Positions 1 to 8,146 of a stretch of DNA of 64,000 nt are shown here, piece after piece (the stretch's first letter is position 1; each line of letters begins with the position of its first letter). The notes under the pieces were generated by a model. That model did not search any database. It saw nothing but the letters and a program-made list of their open reading frames with translations, and was not told the origin of the DNA. Source of the DNA: Myxococcota bacterium (GTDB taxonomy: Bacteria > Myxococcota_A > Bradymonadia > UBA7976 > UBA1532); the NCBI GenBank assembly GCA_963169045.1, contig CAUJDF010000024.1, positions 23,976 through 87,975 of the forward strand. Reading direction: 5' to 3'. Made by a program: the position numbers and the translations under genes.

Positions 1-319
1 CTCCCGAGGCCCACGCCGGGCGGCAGCTCGGCGTCGATGGTGACGCGCAGGCGGGCGTCGCGCAGGCCGGCGGCCTCGAGGGCGGCGGCGAAGGCGCGCG
101 CCACCGACTCGATGCCCGGCTGCCGTTCGCCGAGGCGGATGTGCAGGCCGCTGCGCCCCCAGCGAGGGATGTCGAGGCGCGGCCCGTCGTGCGCCGGCTC
201 GGCCGTCGCGCCCAGCCCCCGCTCGATGGCCGCGGCGATGGCGGGTCGGCCGTAGACGACCGCGTGCTCGCCGAACAGGATGACCTTGCCGGGGGCGGCG
301 CCCGTCGAAACCCGAGTGT

Positions 320-323
<4 letters not shown>
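1..323 (-). CDS. mvk: Mevalonate kinase (3' part cut by window edge)
   Basis: GHMP-family kinase that phosphorylates mevalonate at O5 in the cytosol, the step after HMG-CoA reductase in the mevalonate route to isoprenoids. Only about 107 N-terminal residues lie in the window. They show the family opening GKVILFGEHAVVYGRPAI, and at the very edge ELPPGVGLG, the start of the glycine-rich ATP loop (PxxxGLGSSAA). The GTG start at 321-323 shares the four bases GTGA with the stop of the upstream reductase gene, which decides the start and implies translational coupling. Other GHMP kinases (phosphomevalonate or diphosphomevalonate enzymes) share these motifs; the GEHAVVYG signature and the operon favour mevalonate kinase. 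Confidence 0.85.
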
Positions 324-1593
<1,270 letters not shown>

Positions 1594-1597
<4 letters not shown>

Positions 1598-2658
1598 CGT
1601 TCGAATCTCCTGGACTGTTCCACCCACGCCTGCAGGCGCGGCCCGAGGACGCGCGGCGCCCGCTTCAACTCGGCGGGCCGGCGGCAGCCCGTGAGCGCGA
1701 CGGCCATGCGCAGCCCGCCCCGGACGTAGTCGAGGAACGCGCCGGCCCCCTCGGCGCCGCCGGCGAGGAACGCTTGCAGGACGGGGCGCGCCATGCCGGC
1801 GACGTCGGCGCCGAGCGCCAGCGCCTTGGCCGCCGTCAGGCCGTCGGCGACGCCGCCGGACGCGATCTTGAGGAGCGGCGCGTCGGCCACCATCGCGATC
1901 GCCGCCGCCGTGGGGATGCCCCAGTCGGCGAAGAGCAGGCCGAGGTCGTGCTGCCGCCCCTCTGCGCGCAGCGCCTCGACCTTCACCCAGGACGTGCCGC
2001 CGCTGCCGCTGAGGTCGACGCCGCGCACGCCCGCCGCCTGCAGCCGCTCGACCACCCACGGGGCGAGGCCCGTGCCGCACTCCTTGACGATGACCGGCAC
2101 GGGCAGCGCGTCGACCATGCGCGCGATCGTCTCGTAACCATTGCGGAAATCGCTGTCCGCCTCCGCGCCGGGCTGGACGAGCTCCATCGCCGGGTTGAGG
2201 TGGATGGCGAGGTAGTCGGCGCCGATCGACCGCACCAGCTCGGCGACGCGCTGCGGGCCCAGGTCGCGGGCCTGCATCACGCCGAGGTTGCCGAGGAGCA
2301 CCACGTCGGGCGCCGCCTCTCGGACCTGGAAGGTGGCGAGCGAGGCCGCGTCCTTGGTGATCACGCGCTGGCTGCCGACGCCGAACGCGAGCCCCGCCTG
2401 CTCGCACACGCGGGCCAGGCCGCGGTTGATCTCGCCGGCCTCGGCGGGCCCGCCCGTCATGCCGGTCAGCATGAGCGGCGCGCGCAGCGTGTGGTCGAGG
2501 AAGCGCGTCGAGAGATCGACCTCGTCCATCGAGAGCTCGGGCAGCGCGTCGTGGACGAGCGTCACCTCGCCGAACAGACCGCCGTGGTCGCCGGCCTGGA
2601 CGTCGCCGCTGTTGCACAGCTCGATGTGGTCTCGCTTGCGCTGATGAATGTCGCTCAC
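1594..2658 (-). CDS. fni: Type 2 isopentenyl-diphosphate delta-isomerase (FMN-dependent)
   Basis: Interconverts isopentenyl and dimethylallyl diphosphate using reduced FMN. It is a 354-residue TIM-barrel protein with the N-terminal RKRDHIELC motif, MTGG (67-70), FGVGSQR (92-98), a VIVKECG strand and SGSGGTSW phosphate/FMN loop. The start is GTG at 2656-2658 with a GGAGG ribosome site about 7 nt upstream. It is first in the operon and overlaps mvaA by 4 nt. In the block HLNPAMELVQP (153-163), Met158 stands where characterised enzymes have the conserved active-site glutamine (NxxQE); the following metal-binding Glu159 is kept. I judge it functional because the rest of the fold motifs and the operon are intact. 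Confidence 0.93.
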
Positions 2659-2674
2659 CGGGCCTCCGTGCGGC

Positions 2675-2704
2675 GATGTAGCATGCGCCCTCGGACCCTG
2701 TCAC
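2675..2704 (-). promoter_or_regulatory. Possible sigma70-type promoter of the mevalonate operon
   Basis: On the minus strand GTGACA (2704-2699, 5/6 to the -35 consensus) is followed after 18 bp by TACATC (2680-2675, 3/6 to the -10). The predicted start site lies about 10 nt upstream of the fni GTG. The -10 match is weak, so this is tentative. Confidence 0.35.
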
Positions 2705-2735
2705 GGGCGGCGGAGCGCCATTCCGATGCGCCCGC

Positions 2736-2744
2736 TGCTATGAT
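2736..2744 (+). promoter_or_regulatory. Extended -10 promoter of the 2751 gene
   Basis: TGCTATGAT is an extended -10 element (TGn plus TATGAT, 5/6 to TATAAT). The gene's GTG begins only 6 nt after it, so the predicted transcript would be leaderless or nearly so. No good -35 is seen, which extended -10 promoters can do without. Confidence 0.5.
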
Positions 2745-2750
2745 CGCCGC

Positions 2751-3383
2751 GTGTTTCCCCTCTTTTGTGCGCCGGCGATGCTGGCGGCGATGACCTTGCC
2801 GTCCCACGTGGCGAGCCCGGGAGCGGGCCACGTGGCGATCGGCGGCGGCTTCGAGGGCGTTCGCCCGGCCGCCGATCTGCGCGTCGGGATCTGGCGCTTT
2901 CTGACGGTGCACGCCGAGGGCATCTGGAACGCCGACGCGCCGCTCGTCGGGGGCGGCCTGCGCCTCGCCGCCGGCAGCAAAGGCAGGTCGCTGTTCGCGA
3001 ACGCATGGCTCGAGGGGCACCTGCGCCCGCTGCTCACCGAGGACATCACCGAGCCGCTGGCCGGCAGCGACGCGGCCGCCGGGCTCGGGGTCGTCGCGCT
3101 GTGGGGGCCGCTGAACGCCGCGCTCGACGGCGGCCTGGCGCTCGGCATCCCCGTGGTCGAGGTGTCGCTGTCCGACGTGGAGCGCACCGCCATCGACCAG
3201 CAGGGCGGCCTCTTCGCGCTGCAGCGCGTGACGCTCGGGGTCGACGTCGGCGACCACGTCGGCCTCTCGGTGCACGGCGCCTTCGCCATGCCCATCGACT
3301 CGGTGCGCTTCAACCGGCGCGACGAGAACGTGCTGGGAACGTGGGACACCCGCTTCGGCGGACGCCTGCTCCTGCGCTGGTGA
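2751..3383 (+). CDS. Secreted protein, probable outer-membrane beta-barrel
   Basis: A 210-residue protein not recognised as a named family. It starts with a short hydrophobic segment (MFPLFCAPAMLAAMTLPSHV) that could act as a signal peptide. It then alternates Gly-rich and aromatic strands (AIGGGFEGVRPAADLRVGIW, GGGLRLAAG, ANAWLEGHLRP, LGVDVGDHVGLSVHGAFAMP) and ends in RFGGRLLLRW; amphipathic strands with a C-terminal aromatic residue are typical of small beta-barrels. The GTG start is chosen because it sits directly behind an extended -10 element; ATG codons at 2778 and 2790 are alternatives. It is divergent from the mevalonate operon. Function unknown. Confidence 0.65.
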   Translation: MFPLFCAPAMLAAMTLPSHVASPGAGHVAIGGGFEGVRPAADLRVGIWRFLTVHAEGIWNADAPLVGGGLRLAAGSKGRSLFANAWLEGHLRPLLTEDITEPLAGSDAAAGLGVVALWGPLNAALDGGLALGIPVVEVSLSDVERTAIDQQGGLFALQRVTLGVDVGDHVGLSVHGAFAMPIDSVRFNRRDENVLGTWDTRFGGRLLLRW

Positions 3384-3449
3384 CCGCCCCGCGCCCGCTT
3401 GTCTCGAGCCTCGCGCGCGGTTAACGTGCCTCCCTCCGCTGGAGGGACC

Positions 3450-4865
3450 GTGCGTTTCATCATTCGTTTCGCTGCGATCCTGGCGCTCGCCGGGTGCGGC
3501 GGCGGCCAGGTCCGCGACGACGGCCCGGAGCGCGTCCCCGTGCCGCTCGACCCGCCCGTCGAGAAGGCGCCCGACGCGATGCTCGCGCCGCTGCCCGTCG
3601 CCGGGCCGGTGCTCATCCGCGACGCCACGATCATGACCGCCGCCGGCAGGACGTTCCCGCGCGGCTGGATCCGCCTGAAGGACGGTCGCATCGCCGCGCT
3701 CGGCGAGGGCGACGCCCCGGCGCCCGACCAGGGCGAGCGCGTCGTCGAGGCGAAGGGGCAGTTCGTCACGCCCGGCATCATCGACACCCACAGCCACCTC
3801 GGCGTCTATCCCTCGCCGTCCGTGTGGGCGCACGACGACGGCAACGAGATGACGTCGCCGATCACCGCGGGCGTGCGCGCCGAGGACGCCTTCTGGCCGC
3901 AGGATCCGGGCCTGCGCCGCGCCGTCGAGGGCGGCGTCACGACGCTCCAGATCCTGCCCGGCAGCGGCAACCTGATGGGTGGCCGCGGCGTGGTCCTCAA
4001 GCTGCACCCGCGCCGCTCGGTGCGCGACATGCGGTTCCCCGGCGCGAAGGACGGCCTGAAGATGGCCTGCGGTGAGAACCCGAAGCGCGTGTACGGCAAG
4101 GGCAAGGGCGCCATGCCGATGAGCCGCATGGGGAGCGTCTTCCTCGCCCGCGACAAGTGGCTCGAGGCGCGCCGCTACCGCCGCGACTGGGAGGAGTGGC
4201 GCAAGAACCCCGAAGAGCGGAAGGACGGCAAGCGCGAGGCGAAGGTGCCGCCCAAGCGCGACCTCGTGCTCGAGACGCTGGCCGCCGTGCTCGACGGCGA
4301 CGTGCTCGTCCAGGTCCACTGTTACCGCGCCGACGAGATGCTCAAGCAGCTCGAGGTGGCCGAGGAGTTCGGCTTCCGGATCCGGTCGTTCCACCACGCG
4401 GTCGAGGCGTACAAGATCCGCGACGCGCTCGCGGCGCGCGGTGTGTCGGTCAGCACCTGGGCCGATTGGTGGGGCTTCAAGATCGAGGCCTGGGACGCCA
4501 TCGAGCAGAACCTCGCGCTCCTGCACGAGGCCGGCGTGCGCGCGGTGCTCCACACGGACAGCGCCGAGGGCATCCAGCGCATGAACCAGGAGGCGGCGAA
4601 GGCGTACTACGCCGGCGTCCACGCCGGGGTGCCGCTCACCGACGACGACGCGCTGCGCTGGATCACCGCCAACGCCGCCTGGACGCTCGGCATCGACGCC
4701 GAGACCGGCACGCTCGAGGCCGGGAAGATGGCCGACGTCGTGGTGTGGGACGCCCACCCGTTCAGCGTGTACGCGCGGCCGCGGCTGGTGCTCATCGACG
4801 GACACGTGCGCCACGACGCGGCGGCGCCCGCCGCTCCCTGGAGCGACTTCGAGGTGGGACGATGA
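3450..4865 (+). CDS. Lipoprotein amidohydrolase (imidazolonepropionase-like)
   Basis: A 471-residue metal-dependent hydrolase of the amidohydrolase superfamily. GTG at 3450 is chosen over upstream codons because GGAGGG (3441-3446) precedes it and it opens a lipoprotein signal (VRFIIRFAAILALAGC, lipobox LAGC), predicting an envelope-anchored enzyme. The full ligand set is visible: HxH in DTHSHLG, His in QVHCYRADEM, His in SFHHAVEAY and Asp in LHTDSAEG, with the C-terminal GTLEAGKMADVVVWD segment of the composite beta-sandwich. An insertion rich in Lys/Arg/Glu (about residues 215-265) is unusual. It overlaps the next gene, a degenerate paralogue, by 4 nt. Substrate unknown; related enzymes cleave cyclic amides or dipeptides. 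Confidence 0.85.
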   Translation: MRFIIRFAAILALAGCGGGQVRDDGPERVPVPLDPPVEKAPDAMLAPLPVAGPVLIRDATIMTAAGRTFPRGWIRLKDGRIAALGEGDAPAPDQGERVVEAKGQFVTPGIIDTHSHLGVYPSPSVWAHDDGNEMTSPITAGVRAEDAFWPQDPGLRRAVEGGVTTLQILPGSGNLMGGRGVVLKLHPRRSVRDMRFPGAKDGLKMACGENPKRVYGKGKGAMPMSRMGSVFLARDKWLEARRYRRDWEEWRKNPEERKDGKREAKVPPKRDLVLETLAAVLDGDVLVQVHCYRADEMLKQLEVAEEFGFRIRSFHHAVEAYKIRDALAARGVSVSTWADWWGFKIEAWDAIEQNLALLHEAGVRAVLHTDSAEGIQRMNQEAAKAYYAGVHAGVPLTDDDALRWITANAAWTLGIDAETGTLEAGKMADVVVWDAHPFSVYARPRLVLIDGHVRHDAAAPAAPWSDFEVGR

Positions 4866-6049
4866 GCGCGACGCTGCTGGCGGCGGTCCTGGTCATCACG
4901 GGCGGCACCCTCCATCCGGGCGACGGACCACCCGTGGAGAACGCCACCATCGTCATCGCGGACGGCGTGGTGCGCTCCGTCGGGAGCGGCGCGCCCGCGC
5001 CGGCCGGCGCCACGGTGATCGACGCGAAAGGCAAGGTGATCACGCCCGGCCTGGTCGATCCCTTCACGGCGCTCGGCCTCGTCGAGATCTGGGGCGTCGA
5101 CGACGCCCGCGACGTGGACGCCGGCGGCGCCGATCCCGTCCGGGCGGCCTTCCGCGCCGTCGACGCGTTCGATCCCGACAGCGCCGTCATCCCCGTCCAG
5201 CGCGCCCACGGCGTCACGCTCGTCGCCAGCGCGCCCGCCGGCGGCCTCGTCAGCGGCCAGATCGGCGTCTTCTCGCTGGGACCGACGCCGGGGCCGGTGG
5301 CCGACTCCGTCGGCATCGTGGCGGCGCTCGGCGCGGATCCGTCCGGCAGCCGCGGCGCGCGCATGCTGAAGCTGCGGGAGCTGCTCGACGACGCGCGCGC
5401 CTACCGGGCCAACCGGCGTGCCTTCGAGGAGAACCGCTTCCGGCGGACGTCGGCGGGGCGCCTCGACCTCGAGGCGATGATCCCGGTGGTCGAGGGGCGC
5501 AAGCCGCTGTTCGTCCACGTCCAGCGCGCCGCGGACATCCGCGCCCTGCTGCGCGTCGCCGCCGAGGAGAAGGTGCGCGTCGTCGTGGTCGGCGGCGCCG
5601 AAGGCTGGCGCGTCGCCGACGAGCTGGCGAGGGCGAAGGTGCCGGTGATCGTCGACCCGTCCGACAACCTGCCGTCGACGTTCGACATGGTGTACGCCCG
5701 CGCCGACAACGCCGCGCTGCTCGAGAAGGCCGGCGTGCCGGTGCTGCTGTCGACGTTCTCGGTGCACAACGTGCGCAAGCTGCGCCAATGGGCGGGCAAC
5801 GCCGTCCGGGCGGGTCTGCCGCCCGCCGCGGCGCTGTCGGCGATCACCGCGCGCGCCGCCGACGCGTTCGGGGCGACCGACCGGGGCCGCATCGCGCCGG
5901 GCAAGGTCGCCGACCTGGTGGTGTGGAGCGGCGATCCCTTCGAGCTCTCGTCCCGCGTGGAACACCTGATCCTCGGCGGCGGCGAGGTCCCGACGACCCA
6001 CAGGCAGCGGGCGCTCTTCGATCGCCATCGCAAGGTGCCCGCGCTCTGA
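4862..6049 (+). CDS. Amidohydrolase-like protein lacking metal ligands
   Basis: A 395-residue paralogue of the upstream enzyme, coupled by ATGA. It keeps the N-terminal beta-sandwich and the C-terminal GRIAPGKVADLVVWSGDP strand. The HxH is replaced by DPFTALG (about residues 65-71), the His of the FHH motif by Gly (VVVVGGAEG), and the terminal HTD by LSTFSVHN. Only the His in FVHVQRAAD remains, so metal-dependent hydrolysis as in the superfamily is unlikely. A hydrophobic start (MSATLLAAVLVITGG) may be a signal or simply the first strand. It could be a non-catalytic partner of the upstream lipoprotein enzyme. Stop at 6047-6049. Confidence 0.8.
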   Translation: MSATLLAAVLVITGGTLHPGDGPPVENATIVIADGVVRSVGSGAPAPAGATVIDAKGKVITPGLVDPFTALGLVEIWGVDDARDVDAGGADPVRAAFRAVDAFDPDSAVIPVQRAHGVTLVASAPAGGLVSGQIGVFSLGPTPGPVADSVGIVAALGADPSGSRGARMLKLRELLDDARAYRANRRAFEENRFRRTSAGRLDLEAMIPVVEGRKPLFVHVQRAADIRALLRVAAEEKVRVVVVGGAEGWRVADELARAKVPVIVDPSDNLPSTFDMVYARADNAALLEKAGVPVLLSTFSVHNVRKLRQWAGNAVRAGLPPAAALSAITARAADAFGATDRGRIAPGKVADLVVWSGDPFELSSRVEHLILGGGEVPTTHRQRALFDRHRKVPAL

Positions 6050-6075
6050 GCGATCGTGGCTTCGTGGAACAACCA

Positions 6076-6110
6076 AAGGTCGCGCTTTCGAGCTGACCTT
6101 CTGATATAAC
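6076..6110 (+). promoter_or_regulatory. Extended -10 promoter of citrate synthase with upstream inverted repeat
   Basis: TGATATAAC (6102-6110) is an extended -10 (TGn plus TATAAC, 5/6). It gives a start near 6117 and a leader of about 26 nt. Just upstream AAGGTC (6076-6081) and GACCTT (6095-6100) form a 6-bp inverted repeat with a 13-nt gap covering the -35 region, a candidate operator. Confidence 0.55.
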
Positions 6111-6142
6111 CCGCGTGCTTCGTGGAGAGCAGGGGTGACGCC

Positions 6143-7276
6143 ATGAGTGACAATTTCGTCCCGGGTCTCGCCGGGGTCCCGGCGGCCAAGTCGACCGTCG
6201 GCTTCATCGACGGTTCGCAGGGCATCCTCCGGTATCGGGGGATCAAGATCGAAGACCTCGCGCAGCACAGCACCTTCGAAGAGACGTCATATCTCCTGCT
6301 CTTCGACAAGCTCCCGACGCCAGCCGAGCTGAAGGCGTTCGAGGACGAGCTGAAGACGCACCGCGCCATCCCCGACGGCATCGTCCAGGTCCTGCGGGCG
6401 CTCCCGAAGGAGACGCATCCCATGGTCGCGCTGCAGGCGGCCACGGCGGCGCTCTCGGGCTTCTTCGGCGGCCTCGACGTCAGCGACGCCAAGGCCAACC
6501 GCGAGGCGTCGGTGCGCATGATCGCCAACTTCCCGACGATCGTGGCGGCCTTCGATCGCCTGCGTCGCGGCAAGGACCCGATCGCGCCGCGCACCGACCT
6601 GAGCCACGCCGCGAACTTCCTCTACATGCTCCGCGGCGAGGCGCCCGACGCGCTCATGACCCGCATCCTCGACATGTGCCTCGTGCTCCACGCCGAGCAC
6701 GGGTTCAACGCGTCGACGTTCACCACGCGCGTGGTCGGGTCGACGCTGGCGAACCCCTACGCGGCCGTGGCGGCGGGCGTCGGCTCGCTGTCGGGCCCGC
6801 TGCACGGCGGCGCCAACGAGCGCGTGCTGACCATGCTCGAGCAGATCGGCTCGGTCGAGGCCGTGCCCGAATGGCTCGACCGCATGGTGCGCGAGAAGCA
6901 GAAGATCATGGGCCTCGGCCACCGCGTGTACAAGGTCAAGGACCCGCGCGCGACCGTCCTGCTCGACATCGTCCGCGACCTGTTCAAGAGCCACGGCTCC
7001 ACCCAGCTGTACGACATCGCCTACAAGCTGGAGCAGGTGGCCGCCGAGAGGCTCGGCGACAAGGGCATCTACCCCAACGTCGACTTCTACAGCGGCCTCG
7101 TCTACCAGAAGCTCGGCATCGAGACCGACCAGTTCACCCCGATCTTCGCCATCGCGCGCATCTCGGGGTGGGCGGCCCACTGGCTCGAGCAGCTCGAAGA
7201 CAACCGCATCTACCGGCCGTCGCAGATCTACGTCGGTTCCAAGGACCGCGCCTACACGCCGATCGAGCAGCGCTGA
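6143..7276 (+). CDS. gltA: Citrate synthase
   Basis: Condenses acetyl-CoA with oxaloacetate, entering the TCA cycle. The 377-residue protein is the short bacterial form without the N-terminal extension of E. coli-type enzymes. The catalytic triad is placed by motif: His221 in GPLHGGANE, His260 in MGLGHRVYK and Asp314 in PNVDFYSG; LRYRGI near 29-34 is the family's N-terminal signature. ATG 6143 is preferred to GTG 6122 because GGGG (6132-6135) is well spaced before it. The methylcitrate synthase branch has similar motifs, and no prp genes are nearby, so citrate synthase is the simpler reading. Confidence 0.92.
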   Translation: MSDNFVPGLAGVPAAKSTVGFIDGSQGILRYRGIKIEDLAQHSTFEETSYLLLFDKLPTPAELKAFEDELKTHRAIPDGIVQVLRALPKETHPMVALQAATAALSGFFGGLDVSDAKANREASVRMIANFPTIVAAFDRLRRGKDPIAPRTDLSHAANFLYMLRGEAPDALMTRILDMCLVLHAEHGFNASTFTTRVVGSTLANPYAAVAAGVGSLSGPLHGGANERVLTMLEQIGSVEAVPEWLDRMVREKQKIMGLGHRVYKVKDPRATVLLDIVRDLFKSHGSTQLYDIAYKLEQVAAERLGDKGIYPNVDFYSGLVYQKLGIETDQFTPIFAIARISGWAAHWLEQLEDNRIYRPSQIYVGSKDRAYTPIEQR

Positions 7277-7298
7277 TTTTCGGCGCGGCGGGGCAGCC

Positions 7299-8033
7299 GT
7301 GGACCGCTTCGAGTTCTTCTCCAAGCTCCCGCGTACCGAGCCGGGGTGCACGACCTTCACGTCGTCGTACCTCAACCAGATGCCCATTCGCGCCACCGAC
7401 CGCATCCTCGACATCGGATGCGGCGGCGGCGGACGGGCCGTTTGGGTCGCCCGGTCGCGCGGCTGCCATATCGTCGCCGTCGATCGCGACCCACGCTATC
7501 TGAACGTGGTGCGGCAGCGCGCCGAGGAGGGCGGGTCGGCGCACCACGTCCACCCGGTCGCCGCCGACTACGCCGCGCTGCCGTTCCCCGACAAGGCGTT
7601 CCGCGTGATGCTCGCCGAGGGGCCGGCGCGCCTGCTGGGTCTCAAGCGCGCGCTCGACGAGTGGCGGCGGCTGCTCGTCCCGCAGGGCCTGCTGTCGGTG
7701 ACCTACCCGGGCGTCGTCAACAAGAGCGCCCCGCCCGAGGTGCGCGGCCCGCTCGAGCGAGGCATGGTCGAGCCGCTCGGCACCCTCAAGGACTACCACG
7801 CCACCGTCCGCGCGGCGGGCTTCGAGATCGTGCACCAGGTGCCGCTCGCGGCCGAGCTGTGGGACGTCTTCTACATCGACGTCGAGCGCCACGCGTGGGC
7901 GCTCGTCTCGACGCAGCAGGCGCGAGACGACGATCCCACCCTGCGCGAGGTGCTCGACGAGGCGCGGTGGTTCCGCGACGTCGGGCGCGGTCGCGTCTTC
8001 CTGCAGGCGATGGTGCTCCGCCGCGTCCGCTGA
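7299..8033 (+). CDS. Class I SAM-dependent methyltransferase
   Basis: A 244-residue Rossmann-fold methyltransferase. The SAM motif I is DRILDIGCGGGGRAVW (about residues 33-48), followed by the acidic ribose-binding position IVAVDRDPRYL and motif PFPDKAFRVMLAEGP. The substrate is not evident; the ubiE/biotin-like type 11 fold is used on many small molecules. It begins at GTG 7299, 22 nt after citrate synthase, and could be co-transcribed with it, although no functional link is known. Confidence 0.75.
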   Translation: MDRFEFFSKLPRTEPGCTTFTSSYLNQMPIRATDRILDIGCGGGGRAVWVARSRGCHIVAVDRDPRYLNVVRQRAEEGGSAHHVHPVAADYAALPFPDKAFRVMLAEGPARLLGLKRALDEWRRLLVPQGLLSVTYPGVVNKSAPPEVRGPLERGMVEPLGTLKDYHATVRAAGFEIVHQVPLAAELWDVFYIDVERHAWALVSTQQARDDDPTLREVLDEARWFRDVGRGRVFLQAMVLRRVR

Positions 8034-8079
8034 CGCGAGGCGGCGTCGCTCCGTTCCGTCCCCCCGCTGCACGAAGGTC

Positions 8080-8108
8080 TTGGCACAGAACCGTTCCTCG
8101 ATCATAAG
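8080..8108 (+). promoter_or_regulatory. Sigma70-type promoter of the Cys-rich lipoprotein
   Basis: TTGGCA (8080-8085, 5/6) and CATAAG (8103-8108, 4/6) are separated by 17 bp. The predicted start near 8115 leaves a leader of about 32 nt that contains the GGGGAGAGG ribosome site. Confidence 0.55.
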
Positions 8109-8146
8109 GTTGCGCCCGAGCGCGCACGGGGAGAGGTGGGGTGCAC

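Noticed and set aside
8080..8097. Sigma54-like string TTGGCAC near the Cys-rich lipoprotein
   Set aside because: The -12 GC is absent at the required 10-nt spacing; a sigma70 reading fits better.
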